Positions 13,031 through 26,089 of a stretch of DNA of 64,000 bases are shown piece by piece. A program made the position numbers and the translations under genes. The DNA lies in NCBI RefSeq assembly GCF_030160075.1, contig NZ_BSNQ01000009.1:864295-928294 (forward strand), given 5' to 3'. Numbering within the stretch: position 1 is the first letter of the stretch; every line of letters begins with the position of its first letter. The stretch is from Dyella lipolytica. GTDB lineage: Bacteria > Pseudomonadota > Gammaproteobacteria > Xanthomonadales > Rhodanobacteraceae. The notes below the pieces were generated by a model. The model was not told the origin of the DNA. It did not search any database and worked only from the letters and a program-made list of their open reading frames with translations.

Positions 13031-13501
13031 TTAGATCTCTGCCGCGAGCTGGTCGAGCAACACCTTATGTGCCGCCGGATCGATCTCGCGCTGCACGATC
13101 TTCGACGCGCCCTGCACGGCCAACGCGCCGACGCGTTCACGCAGCTCTTCACGAGCGCGCTGCGCCATCGAGGCGATATCGTCCTGAGCCGCCGCCTTCT
13201 GGCGGTTGATCTCGACGACGGCATCAGTGCGGGCCTTCTCCAGAATCTGGTTGGCCTGCTGCTGTGCGCGATCGATGATCTCGGCAGCCTGCTGACGCGC
13301 CTGCTTGATCTCGGCCGCCACTTTATTGTCGGCGTCCTTCAGCTCGGCATGCGCGCGCTCGGCGGCGTTGAGGCCTTCGGCGATCTTGATCTGTCGCTCT
13401 TCGATGGCCTTGGAGATGTGTGGCCAAATGAAGTGGACGCAGAACCAGATCAAGATGGCGAATGCGATCATCTCGCCGATCAAGGTCGCGTTGAATTCCA
13501 T
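13031..13501 (-). CDS. atpF: Fo ATP synthase b subunit
   Basis: 156 aa. One N-terminal membrane helix (about residues 5-27, FNATLIGEMIAFAILIWFCVHF within it) then a long charged helix rich in Ala, Glu, Lys and Gln (about 30-150) that forms the peripheral stalk dimer. Typical size. Confidence 0.96.
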   Translation of the reverse strand: MEFNATLIGEMIAFAILIWFCVHFIWPHISKAIEERQIKIAEGLNAAERAHAELKDADNKVAAEIKQARQQAAEIIDRAQQQANQILEKARTDAVVEINRQKAAAQDDIASMAQRAREELRERVGALAVQGASKIVQREIDPAAHKVLLDQLAAEI

Positions 13502-13585
13502 CGCTGCGTTACCTGTACATGTCGATTGCGAAGAGATGCGACCGCGTCATCACGACCGCATCCGGAAGAAAAACACCCAGACGTC

Positions 13586-14726
<1,141 letters not shown>

Positions 14727-15092
14727 TCAACCCTTGAATCTAAATGCCAGCAGATTAACCGCGTAAGCAGCCACCAGCCCCGTGATGGCGGCCAGCGGCG
14801 GCAATTTGTATTGAAACATGATCATGATCAGCCCCCCGACGATCACGATCCATTTCAGGATCATCCCCGTCAGCAGGCGCGCCAGCGCAAAACCGGCATT
14901 GTTCACCTGACTGAACAACCTCACCGAAAGCAGCCAGTTACCCAGCGCTACGATCACCGCCCCCGCCACCGCCGCTATCGCCCATCGATACCCTCGTACC
15001 GAAAAAGCGAGGCCCACAATCATCGCCGCGACTAGTTGCCATAGCAGCAATCGCAGGGCGAGACGTCGACCGGAGGCAAGACTATTGAGCAC
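14727..15092 (-). CDS. atpI: ATP synthase assembly/accessory protein I
   Basis: 122 aa from a GTG at 15092. The open frame extends to 15206, but the extra 38 residues are not hydrophobic and AtpI proteins are usually about 120-130 aa. Four hydrophobic helices are visible, beginning RRLALRLLLWQLVAAMIVGLAF. Small basic membrane protein at the head of atp operons, thought to help c-ring assembly. No clear Shine-Dalgarno was found for either start, so the exact N-terminus is unsure. Confidence 0.8.
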   Translation of the reverse strand: MLNSLASGRRLALRLLLWQLVAAMIVGLAFSVRGYRWAIAAVAGAVIVALGNWLLSVRLFSQVNNAGFALARLLTGMILKWIVIVGGLIMIMFQYKLPPLAAITGLVAAYAVNLLAFRFKG

Positions 15093-15228
15093 GTGAGGTT
15101 CCCGCGGTATTCGCACCAGGCATTCACCACGCCACGGGTCACGATCCAATCCGGAAAAGTATATCAGCGTGACTTTTGGGCCAGCAAGCCGCGAGAGCTG
15201 CGGCACGTCGCCTCATTCACGAAATTCG

Positions 15229-15262
15229 CGCAAAGAAAAAGGCCGGACACAGGGGTCCGGCC
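15229..15262 (-). terminator. Rho-independent terminator after the phasin gene
   Basis: An 8-bp perfect stem (GGCCGGAC 15241-15248, GTCCGGCC 15255-15262) with a 6-base loop; read on the minus strand it is followed by TTTTTCTTTGCG. It lies about 50 bp beyond the phasin stop. Confidence 0.82.
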
Positions 15263-15315
15263 TAAGGGCATACCGCAAGGGGAGTCGCGGTATGCGGAAG
15301 ATCGTGTGGAGGGTA

Positions 15316-15708
15316 TTACTTGACCGAAGCGGCTTTCTTGATGGCGGCGACGGGCGCTGCCACGGCTTCGTTAGCGGCCTTCTGCTGTTCCTGCAGAAGC
15401 GCATTCAGCGACTCGGCGGTCTTCTGCGCCACGGCAACCACTTCCTTGGTCACGGACACAGCGTGCTCGGCCTGCTCGCGGCTAAGGCTGGTGCCCTTTT
15501 CCCACAGACCACGCAGCGCATCAGCGTCACGCACTTCGACAGCCTGCGCAATGAAGTCAGCGGTGGACTGGGCCTGCTTCTCCAGCGCGGCCAGCTGCAG
15601 TTCGGCGACCTGCTCCAGACCCTTGATGGTCAGGGCGTGGGCCTTGAAGGCATTGTCCGAAAGCTGCTTGGCGTAGGCGAAAAGCTGGGAGTTCAGTTGC
15701 TGTGTCAT
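15316..15708 (-). CDS. Phasin-family protein
   Basis: 130 aa from the ATG at 15708 (MTQQLNSQLFAYAKQLSDNA); an upstream extension in the same frame looks non-coding. Almost entirely helical and Ala-rich, with the phasin_2 pattern: LFAYAKQLSDNAFKAHALTIKGLEQV-like core and an Ala/Lys-rich C-terminus (APVAAIKKAASVK). Phasins coat polyhydroxyalkanoate granules, though many Lysobacterales members lie far from PHA genes and none is seen here. Monocistronic, with its own terminator. Confidence 0.85.
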   Translation of the reverse strand: MTQQLNSQLFAYAKQLSDNAFKAHALTIKGLEQVAELQLAALEKQAQSTADFIAQAVEVRDADALRGLWEKGTSLSREQAEHAVSVTKEVVAVAQKTAESLNALLQEQQKAANEAVAAPVAAIKKAASVK

Positions 15709-15860
15709 GGCTTTGTCCCTCGAAGGGAATGGGAGAGTGAGACAAATCCTAGCAAAGCTTTTTGTGCAGTGCAATATCTTTTTTGTTAAAAATCCGATAT
15801 GTCACAAAATCTTCAATAAGCACATGCATTTAGTGACAAATCGAATAATATTGCGTCGCG

Positions 15861-16223
15861 TCAAAAGCTGTTGCGGGTGCAGCTGGCACCCGAGGTGCAC
15901 GTCTCGTGTACCACCACTTTGTCCAATCCCGGCAACGCCGGCTCCAGCCGTCGCCAGATCCAGCGGGCGAGCATCTCGCTGGTAGGGTTCTCAAGACCCT
16001 CGATGTCGTTGAGATAGTGATGGTCGAGTTGCTCGTACAGCGGCGCGAAGGCCGCTTTCACATCGGCAAAATCCATCACCCATCCCAGCTGTGGGTCGGG
16101 CTCGCCAGCGAGATGGATCTCGATGCGAAACGAGTGACCGTGCAGTCGCGCGCATTTGTGCCCGGCCGGCACGTTGGGCAGGCGGTGTGCCGCTTCGATC
16201 TGGAAAACCTTGAAGATATGCAT
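15861..16223 (-). CDS. queD: 6-carboxy-5,6,7,8-tetrahydropterin synthase
   Basis: 120 aa. Zinc-binding His residues appear in AAHRLP and LHGHSF, with the catalytic HETCTSG motif near the C-terminus and LDHHYLND. QueD converts dihydroneopterin triphosphate to carboxytetrahydropterin in queuosine biosynthesis. The C-terminus [10 protein letters not shown] differs from the usual short SGC-type ending, but the catalytic parts are intact. Lies 60 bp downstream of zwf on the same strand, so it could be read through from the sugar-phosphate operon. Confidence 0.93.
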   Translation of the reverse strand: MHIFKVFQIEAAHRLPNVPAGHKCARLHGHSFRIEIHLAGEPDPQLGWVMDFADVKAAFAPLYEQLDHHYLNDIEGLENPTSEMLARWIWRRLEPALPGLDKVVVHETCTSGASCTRNSF

Positions 16224-16282
16224 GTCGTTATTCTACTCGCCCAGGCGAGAACGCCGACTTGGCGAATAGCCCGACACCAGAA

Positions 16283-17722
16283 TCATGCGTCGCCGTTGCG
16301 CGCAATCGAACGCCATAGGTGCCCCAGGTCGAGCAATCGCTTCTGGGTCGATGGTCCTTCCGAACCGGCGGCGTAGAAATCCGGCGTTCCGCTTTGCCAC
16401 GCATCGAGTACCGGCGTCAGTAGTCGCCAAGCCCATTCCACTTCGTCGAAGCGCAGGAAGTGAGTGCGATCGCCTTCAATGGCATCCATCAACAACTGCT
16501 CGTAGGCAGAAAATTCCAGGTGATCCGGGCTGGCATACGGTGCCGTCAGCACCACCGGCCGACCGGCGAGATCAAGGCCGGGACGTTTTGCAGTGACGAG
16601 CAGATCCATTTGCTCGGTCGGTCGGATGCGGAAAATCATCCAATTGTTGCCCGCGTGCACGGCCTTGGGCAGCGCGCCTGGCACTTCGCGAAATTGCACG
16701 GCGATCTCGGAATAATCGCTGGCCAGCCGTTTACCGCTACGCAGGTAGAACGGCACGCCATGCCAGCGCCAGTTATCGATTTCCAACCGCAGCGCGGCGA
16801 AGGTTTCGGTGCATGAACCACGCCCAATACCGGGCTCGCTGCGATAACCGACTAGCGTCTTGCGACCCAGCTTGCCGGCCCGGTATTGGCCGCGCACGGC
16901 GTGGGCATCCACCGTCGCCGCAGTGATCGGCACCACCGAGCGCAGCACTTCCACTTTGTGGTTGCGCAGCACCTCTGCATCCCATTCGGCCAACGGTGCC
17001 ATTGCGGTGAGGCTGAAGAGCTGCATCAGATGATTTTGCAGCATGTCGCGTAGAGCACCGGCCTTGTCGTAATACGCCGCGCGCTTTTCGACGCCCAGCG
17101 TTTCGGCGTAGGTGATCTGCACCTGCGCGATGTGCTGCGCATTCCAGATCGGCTCGATAAAACGATTGGCGAAGCGGAACACCATCAGGTTCTGCGTCGT
17201 TTCCTTGCCGAGGAAATGATCGATGCGCAGGATCTGTTCTTCTTCCCAGTGCGCATGCATCTGCTCGCGCAGCACTTGGGCCGACGCCAGATCAGTGCCG
17301 AACGGCTTTTCCACCACCAACCGACGCCAGCCATTGCGCGGGCCTTTGGCAAATCCCGCTTCGCCCAGTGCGGTCGCCGCGACACCGAACAGCGCCGGTG
17401 GCAACGCAAGATAGAACAGCGCGTCCGGGTTCAACTTGTCCTTGAGCGCGAACAACTGATCGGCCTGCAGTTCGCCGCCGACATAATCGAGCTGTCGGCG
17501 AAAGCGATTCCACTGTGCCTCTTTGAAATCCGGCGCAAACGCTTGCAAGGCCTTGTGGATATGCCGCTCGAAATGCTCGCGACTCCACGGCTCCTTGGCG
17601 TAGCCGACGATGCGCAGATCTCGCGTAAGACCCAACGCATGCAGGCGATACAGCGCCGGCATCAGCAAGCGTTGAGTGAGATCCCCGCTTGCACCGAGTA
17701 TCACCAGCGTGGTGGCGGCCAT
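16283..17722 (-). CDS. zwf: Glucose-6-phosphate 1-dehydrogenase
   Basis: 479 aa. N-terminal Rossmann motif LGASGDLTQRLLMPAL (about 9-24), substrate site RIDHFLGKE (about 170-178) and VEKPFG. Oxidises glucose 6-phosphate to 6-phosphogluconolactone, producing NADPH. The final gene of the operon tal, pgi-kinase, gnd, zwf; only 3 bp from gnd. No pgl gene is visible next to it. Confidence 0.97.
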   Translation of the reverse strand: MAATTLVILGASGDLTQRLLMPALYRLHALGLTRDLRIVGYAKEPWSREHFERHIHKALQAFAPDFKEAQWNRFRRQLDYVGGELQADQLFALKDKLNPDALFYLALPPALFGVAATALGEAGFAKGPRNGWRRLVVEKPFGTDLASAQVLREQMHAHWEEEQILRIDHFLGKETTQNLMVFRFANRFIEPIWNAQHIAQVQITYAETLGVEKRAAYYDKAGALRDMLQNHLMQLFSLTAMAPLAEWDAEVLRNHKVEVLRSVVPITAATVDAHAVRGQYRAGKLGRKTLVGYRSEPGIGRGSCTETFAALRLEIDNWRWHGVPFYLRSGKRLASDYSEIAVQFREVPGALPKAVHAGNNWMIFRIRPTEQMDLLVTAKRPGLDLAGRPVVLTAPYASPDHLEFSAYEQLLMDAIEGDRTHFLRFDEVEWAWRLLTPVLDAWQSGTPDFYAAGSEGPSTQKRLLDLGHLWRSIARNGDA

Positions 17723-17725
17723 GGC

Positions 17726-18768
17726 TCAGTCCTTGTTGCCCGTCTTGATTTCGTTGTGACCGCCGAATGCATGGCGCATCGCGGACATCACCTTGTTCGC
17801 GTAAAGCTCGTTGCCTTGCGATGTGAAGCGCCCGAACAGCGCGGCGGTGAGCACGGGCACCGGCACACCTTCATCGATCGCCGCTTGTGCGGTCCAGCGG
17901 CCTTCGCCGGAATCGGACACGCGTCCGGTGTAATCCTTCAAGCTGGGATCGCGCCCCATTTCGATCGCGGTTAGATCGAGCAACCAGGAACCGACCACGC
18001 TGCCGCGCCGCCACAGTTCCACTACATCGCCGACAGGAAAGTCGTATTGGTAGCGCTCGGGATGTTCCAGCGGCGACGTCTCCGCATCAGCACTGCGCTG
18101 CTGTTTGCCGGCATTGGCATTTTTCAGCACGTTGAGGCCTTCGGCATAGGCCGCCATCAGGCCGTACTCGATACCGTTGTGCACCATCTTCACGAAATGG
18201 CCTGCACCATTGGGACCGCAGTACAAATACCCCTTTTCCGCCGGCGACGGATCGCCGGTGCGGCTTTCGCTGCGTGGTGCCGCTTCAAAGCCTGGTGCCA
18301 AAGCTGCGAAGGCCGGCTCCAGTCGCTTATAGGCTTGTTCGGGACCGCCGATCATCTGGCAATAACCGCGCTCGCGACCCCACACGCCACCGCTGACGCC
18401 TACATCGACATACATCAACTGATGTTTGCCCAATGCTTCGGCACGGCGCAGGTCTTCTACGTAGTGCGAATTGCCACCGTCGATCACGGTGTCGCCGGCC
18501 TTTAACAGCGGCGTCAATTGATCGAGCACGGCATCGACCACGGCAGTGGGCAGCATCAGCCAGACGGCGCGCGGCGCGTCGAGTTTGGCGACCAGATCCT
18601 GTATCGAATCGGTGGCGATTGCTCCGTGGCTAGCGGCTTCCTTGCGCGCTTCGATATGCGTGTCGAACACCACGCAATCGATGCCGGCTTCCTGCATGCG
18701 CCGCACCATGTTCAGACCCATGCGTCCCAGTCCGACAAAGCCCAGTTGCAGCTTGCCTTTTCGAGCGG

Positions 18769-18772
<4 letters not shown>
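17726..18772 (-). CDS. gnd: 6-phosphogluconate dehydrogenase (short, GndA/YqeC type)
   Basis: 348 aa from the ATG at 18772, whose ATGA overlaps the upstream stop and which is preceded by an AAGG; an ATG five codons earlier is less likely. Cofactor fold [16 protein letters not shown] at the N-terminus, [10 protein letters not shown], and the catalytic [14 protein letters not shown] motif (about 190). The length fits the single-copy-tail bacterial 6PGDH class rather than the 470-aa E. coli type. Decarboxylates 6-phosphogluconate to ribulose 5-phosphate. Contains a small insertion ([15 protein letters not shown]) before the catalytic block. Confidence 0.93.
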
Positions 18773-21080
<2,308 letters not shown>

Positions 21081-21084
<4 letters not shown>

Positions 21085-22154
21085 GCGGCCGCTCCCATGC
21101 GCTCGCTGATCGTGTCCAGCAGTTCGCGCCACGACTTCACGAACGAATCGGCGCCTTCCTGTTGCAGCGTCTTCGCCAGTGGTTCCACCAGGATGCCCGC
21201 GGCCTCGAAACGGGCCAGCGTGCTTGCCACGTTTGGATCGCCGAGCGGCATAAGGTGTTCCGCCTTGCCATGATCGGCGAAGGCGAGCAGCGTCTTTTCC
21301 GGCATGGTGTTGACGGTGAGCGGCGCAATCAGGTTCTCGATGTAAAGCACATCGCTAGCTTTCGGATCCTTGGTGCCGGTACTGGCCCACAGCAGGCGCT
21401 GCACGCGTGCGCCGGCGTTTTGCAGACGTTGCAAACGCGGGGAATCGAGCAGCTTTCGGTACTTCTCGTAGATCTGCGCGCATACGGCGAAGCCGAGTTT
21501 GTTCTGCAGCTCCGCGGGCACTTTGTCCGCCACCTTCACGTCCCAGCGGCTGATGAAAACGGAGGCGACCGAGGCCACATCCAGATCGAGCCCTGCCACG
21601 TGCCGGCGCTCGAGACCGCGCAACCATGCTTCGGCAGCAGCCTGATATTGCTCGGGGGAGAACAGCAAGGTCACATTGATCGGTACGCCGCGGAAGATCA
21701 GTTCCTCGATCGCGCCGATGCCAGCGGGTGTGCCCGGTACTTTCACGAACAGGTTGTGTACGGCCGCCTGCTTGTGCAGTGCCACCGCCTGCTCGATGGT
21801 ACGTACGGTGTCGTCGGCCAGCAGCGGCGAGACTTCCAATGAAACCCAACCGTCCACGCCGTGCGTGCGCTGATAGACCGGTTCGAAAATCGCCGCCGCG
21901 CGGCGCAAATCGTCGATGGCCAAGCCAAAGAACACGCTCTCCGGCTCAACCTGTCCGGCCGCGCGAATCGATGCGTCGTAGTCCTTACCGGACTTGATGG
22001 CCTGGGCGAAGATCGTGGGGTTGGAGGTCAGCCCGGTGACGGTCTTTTGTTCGCGATAACCGAGCAAGGTGCCGTCGCCCAGCATGCCCCGCGTGATGTT
22101 ATCCAGCCAGAGGCTCTGGCCGAGCCCATTCAGCATGCGGGTTGGGTGTTCCAT
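21081..22154 (-). CDS. tal: Transaldolase
   Basis: 357 aa from the ATG at 22154, preceded by AAGGAG at good spacing; an upstream in-frame ATG is rejected. Active-site features: [11 protein letters not shown] near residue 45, the Schiff-base Lys in LFVKVPGT, and INVTLLFS. The length and C-terminal [17 protein letters not shown] fit the longer TAL subfamily found beside pgi in actinobacteria and proteobacteria. First gene of the sugar-phosphate operon. Confidence 0.94.
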
Positions 22155-22737
22155 TGCAGTGCTCCTTACGTGTAGTGAAGCGAGACGATGATTGATCGCG
22201 CGGTCTTGGAACCACGCTCGCGGCAGCATTGAAATCTTGAGGGCATCGTCTGTGTCGGTGCTCGGAATCTAATCTCATGCCATGCGATGATCCGGTGGGT
22301 ATAAGCGCCATCTTCGCGCTGCGCGCGAACAGCTTACGCTGCAGCTCAAAGAGCATAGCCCGTTTATCCCAGGACTCCACCAGACAGCGTATCAAGCTCG
22401 GCGTCATCGTCTGATGACTGTTGAGACTATGCGCCCGAAGCGCCGACGCTCGACAAGAAACCACGCGATCGATGGCATCGCGTCGCTATCTCCTGACAAC
22501 AGCGACCAAGTGGATGCTTTCGCGTCGTATACCACCTCAACGATAGAACCAATTACACAAAACTTACGGACGTACGCTTAGGGTGGTAATGTGTATAGGC
22601 CACAGTGCTTACGAACCGCCCGACAAGCGTTTCCGCCTAGCTTTGGCTTTTGACTGAGTGAGCGCCCCGGTTCGTCGGGGAATCGGAACGATGATTTACC
22701 GATCTGCGTATCTCAGATCCTCGCCGAGGGCGATGCT
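22155..22737. other. 583-bp intergenic region upstream of tal
   Basis: No convincing gene on either strand. It must hold the promoter for the tal-pgi-gnd-zwf operon (minus) and probably that of the small plus-strand ORF at 22738. An open frame at 22099-22464 has no ribosome site or recognisable composition. No clear operator was identified. Confidence 0.5.
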
Positions 22738-22932
22738 ATGACCACCAATACTCCCAAGCCGCTTTCCGCCGCCGAGATCCACAGCGTCTACGCGGTAGGC
22801 GTATCGAGCGGCGTCACGGAGAAGTCGCAGGCGCAGCAATACAAGCGCTCGTCGCATAACAGCCGGGAACCTGGGCATCCGGGTTCGCCGCCGCCGCGTC
22901 TGCCGATCGAACCGGGCAAAAGGCGCCGCTAG
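22738..22932 (+). CDS. Small Pro/Arg/Ser-rich hypothetical protein
   Basis: 64 aa: MTTNTPKPLSAAEIHSVYAV start, then a polar, Ser/Gln-rich middle and a basic, proline-rich C-terminus ending EPGKRRR. Not recognised. A GAGGGCGA precedes the ATG at reasonable spacing. No signal peptide or membrane helix. It stands alone between the tal operon promoter and tRNA-Met. Could be a lineage-specific protein or a chance frame. Confidence 0.45.
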   Translation: MTTNTPKPLSAAEIHSVYAVGVSSGVTEKSQAQQYKRSSHNSREPGHPGSPPPRLPIEPGKRRR

Positions 22933-23043
22933 GTTGAACGTGCGTGGCGCGTCATAACGCGCCATCGGTTCTCTTCCCCACTGCAAAGCAGCGCGTCTCG
23001 CAGGTATCTACGAGACGTTCGAGAACGCGTTCGACTTTAAGAA

Positions 23044-23120
23044 TGGTGGCTATGGGTGGACTCGAACCACCGACCCCAGCATTATGAGTGCTGTGCTCTA
23101 ACCGGCTGAGCTACATAGCC
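23044..23120 (-). tRNA. tRNA-Met (CAU, elongator)
   Basis: 77 nt on the minus strand including an encoded CCA. Acceptor stem GGCTATG/CATAGCC, D-arm with AGCTCAGCCGGTTAGAGC, anticodon loop CTCATAA, T-arm GGTTCGAGTCC. The pattern matches elongator initiator-unlike tRNA-Met of gammaproteobacteria. Confidence 0.93.
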
Positions 23121-23306
23121 AAGGGGTGCGCCGTCCGGTGGATCGGATCGGGCTGGATTCAGGCGGGGCGCGGCAGTTTAATCGTGTCGCCCTTGTGGTT
23201 CAAGTGGTTGGCTTGCTCCCGCTTTGTAGGCTGTGGTTGAATCGATCCTAAGGTCCTACGCGCTCACGCCACGGCAGGCTGCGCTGATGGGGCTCGAGGA
23301 GGTTGG

Positions 23307-23852
23307 ATGATTGACGTTGATGGCTACCGTCCGAATGTTGGCATTGTGCTGCTGAATGCAGACGGCCGGCTGTTCTGGGCGCGCCGCGTCCATCGCGACG
23401 GTTGGCAGTTTCCCCAAGGCGGCATGCGCAGCGACGAAACACCGCTGGAAGCCATGTACCGGGAACTGCAGGAAGAAACCGGCCTTTCCGCGGAACACGT
23501 CGAGGTGCTGGCCAGCACCCGCGGCTGGCTGCGCTACAAGCTGCCCAGCCGCTATATCCGCCACCACCAGCACCCCACCTGCATCGGCCAGAAGCAGGTC
23601 TGGTTTCTGTTGAAGCTGGTGGGCGGGGAGGAAGCCCTGTGCCTGGACGCCTGCGAAAAGCCCGAGTTCGATCTCTGGCGCTGGGTGGATTTCTGGTACC
23701 CGGCCGCGCATGTGGTTAATTTCAAACGGGATGTGTATCACCGCGCGCTGCGCCACTTTGCTCCGCTGGTAGAAAACATGCTGAGCATTCAACTCGGCCC
23801 GCAGCCGCAGCCCCGCGGCAGCGCGAACCGCGGCAGGCAAGCGGCGGCCTGA
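23307..23852 (+). CDS. rppH: RNA pyrophosphohydrolase (Nudix)
   Basis: 181 aa. Opening [17 protein letters not shown] is diagnostic of RppH/NudH, followed by WQFPQGG and the Nudix box G(X5)E(X7)REXXEE at [19 protein letters not shown] (about 38-56). Removes pyrophosphate from mRNA 5' ends to start decay. C-terminal tail is Pro/Arg-rich and probably disordered. Confidence 0.95.
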   Translation: MIDVDGYRPNVGIVLLNADGRLFWARRVHRDGWQFPQGGMRSDETPLEAMYRELQEETGLSAEHVEVLASTRGWLRYKLPSRYIRHHQHPTCIGQKQVWFLLKLVGGEEALCLDACEKPEFDLWRWVDFWYPAAHVVNFKRDVYHRALRHFAPLVENMLSIQLGPQPQPRGSANRGRQAAA

Positions 23853-23881
23853 ACGGCCAGCCCGCGTCAACCGAATACTTG

Positions 23882-23909
23882 TTGACAATCATTCGTATTC
23901 GCGTTGACA
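23882..23909 (+). promoter_or_regulatory. Candidate Fur box/promoter upstream of bfd
   Basis: The stretch TGACAATCATTCGTA (23883-23897) matches 10 of 14 defined positions of the 7-1-7 Fur consensus TGATAATnATTATCA, and overlaps a TTGACA hexamer (23882-23887). It lies about 20-35 bp before the bfd start, where an iron repressor would act. Inference from motif similarity and from the iron function of bfd. Confidence 0.5.
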
Positions 23910-23918
23910 ATGCGCGGC

Positions 23919-24119
23919 ATGTACATATGCCTGTGCAACGCCGTTACCGACCACGATATCCGTCGCGCCGCAGCCGATGGCGTGCGGAGCTTCGCCGAGT
24001 TGCAGGCACGCACCGGCTGCTCCGATTGCTGCGGCTGCTGCGAAGCCGAGGCCCGCGCCACGCTGAATGAAGCGATGACGCAGGTGGCGCTCGACCTGCC
24101 TATCCTGGTCGCCGCCTGA
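23919..24119 (+). CDS. bfd: Bacterioferritin-associated ferredoxin
   Basis: 66 aa from the ATG at 23919 (MYICLCNAVTD); ATG 23910 and TTG 23904 are alternatives. The four cysteines of the Fer2_BFD [2Fe-2S] fold are present as CLC near residue 4-6 and CSDCCGCC further on. Reduces ferric iron in bacterioferritin so it can be released. It is followed by a terminator and then bfr, and preceded by a Fur-like box. Confidence 0.92.
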   Translation: MYICLCNAVTDHDIRRAAADGVRSFAELQARTGCSDCCGCCEAEARATLNEAMTQVALDLPILVAA

Positions 24120-24140
24120 CCTAAGCGTTTCTCGCCTTCA

Positions 24141-24169
24141 CGCCACCGCCGACCCGCGGTGGCGTTTTT
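24141..24169 (+). terminator. Rho-independent terminator between bfd and bfr
   Basis: Perfect 9-bp stem CGCCACCGC (24141-24149) / GCGGTGGCG (24156-24164), 6-base loop, followed by five T residues. Located about 20 bp after the bfd stop, implying that bfd and bfr are separately transcribed. Confidence 0.88.
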
Positions 24170-24248
24170 GCGTGCGCGGACACCTACCGCAGCTTCCATC
24201 GCGCAGAATCCGTATAGTTCGGCATCAGCCCACGTACGGAGAGCAGCC

Positions 24249-24719
24249 ATGAAAGGCGACGCGAAGGTCATCGAGTTCCTCAACAAGGTGCTCTACAACG
24301 AGCTGACAGCGATCAACCAGTATTTCCTGCATTACCGCCTGTACAAGAACTGGGGCTATCAGGAGCTCGCCGAGCACGAGTACAAGGAATCGATCGACGA
24401 GATGAAGCACGCCGATCACCTGATCGAACGCATCCTGTTCCTGGAAGGTCTGCCCAACCTGCAACACTTGGGCAAGTTGCGCATCGGCGAGAACGCGCTC
24501 GAGTGCCTCCAGGGCGATCTCCAGCTCGAAGTGGCCGCCACCAAGGATCTGCGCGAAGCCATCGCGCACTGTGAAAGCGTTGCCGATTACATAAGCCGCG
24601 ATCTGTTCAAGAACATCCTGCACGACGAGGAAGAGCACATCGACTGGCTGGAAACCCAGCAGAGTCTGGTGAAGGACATAGGCGCCGAGCGTTATCTCCA
24701 ATCAAAAATGGAAAGTTAA
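24249..24719 (+). CDS. bfr: Bacterioferritin
   Basis: 156 aa from the ATG at 24249 ([15 protein letters not shown]). Ferroxidase-centre ligands are in place: Glu18 in [12 protein letters not shown], Glu51 and His54 in [13 protein letters not shown], and EEEHIDWLE late in the chain. Met52 is the expected axial haem ligand (DEMKHAD). Stores iron as a 24-mer with bfd as the reductase partner. The frame extends upstream but only through the terminator region. Confidence 0.96.
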   Translation: MKGDAKVIEFLNKVLYNELTAINQYFLHYRLYKNWGYQELAEHEYKESIDEMKHADHLIERILFLEGLPNLQHLGKLRIGENALECLQGDLQLEVAATKDLREAIAHCESVADYISRDLFKNILHDEEEHIDWLETQQSLVKDIGAERYLQSKMES

Positions 24720-24827
24720 CGCGCCTCGCAGCGCACCAAAGCGACCACCGGCACAAAGCCAACGACGATTCCTTGACGGTTTCGTCACGCACCGGCTATA
24801 CCCTCTCTTTTACCGGAAGGGCCGCGC

Positions 24828-25589
24828 ATGGCTTCCCGCCCACCACCGCGCTACGTCGTACGCCCGCACGACGCTGCTAGCCAGCGTCGGCGGATGCTAT
24901 GGCTGGGGTTGGCGTGGCTGGGCAGCGTGCTCTTGTTCGGCGTGATCGTCGCGCTGGCAGTCGGTGCATGGAAAGGCGTGGTGCCGCGTATTTCGGATCG
25001 ACGCGCCTTGAATGCCTTGACCGCGCAGAACGAAGATCTCAAGCAGCAGGTCGCCAACTTGCAGCGCTCGCAGCAAGTCAACGACATCGCGACTCAGGCG
25101 CTACGCAAAACACTCTCGCAACGCGATGAGGAAATCAGTGGCCTGCGCGCCGACCTCGGCTTCTATTCCCGGCTGGTCGGCGGCGACGCGCAGCGCGAAG
25201 GGTTGAAGGTGCAGGAAGTGTCGCTGCAGCCCGTGCCGCACTCGCAAGCCTGGACCCTCACTCTCAGCCTCACCCAGAACATCAAGCGCGACGACGACAC
25301 CAGCGGCATCACTTCGGTCAGCGTGGAAGGACTGCGCGACAACAAGGTGGTGCAACTGGATTGGGCGACGTTGGGCGATGCCTCCGAAAAGGGCGGCATT
25401 CCTTTCCGCTTCCGTTATTTCCAGCAACTCCACACCACGATTGCGCTTCCGTCCGATTTTCGTCCCACCCGTCTGCATGTCACAGTCCAGCCGGAAAATG
25501 GCGACGCGGTCAGCCGCGCTGTGGCCTGGAGCGATGCCCTAGCCAGCCCAGTCACCACCAATCAGGGGGACACCGATGCTCAGCCGTAA
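24828..25589 (+). CDS. Single-pass membrane protein with coiled coil (DUF6776-like)
   Basis: 253 aa. A basic N-terminus is followed by one membrane helix (about residues 24-47, ending before AWKGVVPRI), a coiled coil (about 58-105, ALNALTAQNEDLKQQVANLQ), then a beta-rich periplasmic domain with LTLSLTQNIKRDD. Resembles an uncharacterised proteobacterial family often next to bactofilin. It overlaps the bactofilin gene by 14 bp, so a shared role in a membrane-anchored scaffold is plausible, but unproven. Confidence 0.8.
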   Translation: MASRPPPRYVVRPHDAASQRRRMLWLGLAWLGSVLLFGVIVALAVGAWKGVVPRISDRRALNALTAQNEDLKQQVANLQRSQQVNDIATQALRKTLSQRDEEISGLRADLGFYSRLVGGDAQREGLKVQEVSLQPVPHSQAWTLTLSLTQNIKRDDDTSGITSVSVEGLRDNKVVQLDWATLGDASEKGGIPFRFRYFQQLHTTIALPSDFRPTRLHVTVQPENGDAVSRAVAWSDALASPVTTNQGDTDAQP

Positions 25590-25998
25590 ACGCAACGACA
25601 ATGCGACCCGCAACCCCGAAACCAGCCTGATTTCGCACGGCACGATCATCCGTGGCGACGTCCGCTTCAACGGCACGCTGCACCTGGACGGCCGCATTGA
25701 AGGCTCGGTGCTCGGCGAAGGTGCCAACGCCGTCTTTACCCTGAGCGAACACGGCCAGGTGCAAGGCGAAGTGCGCGTGCCGCACGCCATGATCAACGGC
25801 CAGGTCACCGGCGATATCTACGCCAGCGAGCGGCTGGAACTGGCCACGCAGGCGCGCGTGATCGGCGACGTCCGCTACAACTCGCTGGAAATGGCTGCCG
25901 GCGCACAGGTGAACGGCCGCATCGCGCACCAGGGCGAGGACCATGCCCAGCGCGAACTGCCGGCACCGGAAGTGCGCTCGGAACCCGTGACAGCCTGA
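25576..25998 (+). CDS. Bactofilin
   Basis: 140 aa. Central beta-helix of short repeats (about 20-115): GTIIRGDVRFNGTLHLDGRIEG, then GQVQGEVRVPHAMINGQVTGD and RVIGDVRYNSLEMAAGAQVNG. Flanking ends are polar and disordered. Bactofilins polymerise without nucleotide into filaments that position cell-wall or envelope proteins. Its overlap with the upstream coiled-coil membrane gene suggests that protein is the partner or anchor. Confidence 0.93.
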   Translation: MLSRKRNDNATRNPETSLISHGTIIRGDVRFNGTLHLDGRIEGSVLGEGANAVFTLSEHGQVQGEVRVPHAMINGQVTGDIYASERLELATQARVIGDVRYNSLEMAAGAQVNGRIAHQGEDHAQRELPAPEVRSEPVTA

Positions 25999-26089
25999 AC
26001 CCTAGGCACTTCACTGCGGCCGGCGCCGCCTTCAGGCCGATGCTTCGGCTATGCTTGAGTCCGCGCCGTCGCAGCCTCATATCCGTGTC

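Noticed and set aside
22099-22464. 121-codon minus-strand frame upstream of tal
   Set aside because: No ribosome site, Ser/Arg-rich composition and overlap with the tal start; most likely chance.
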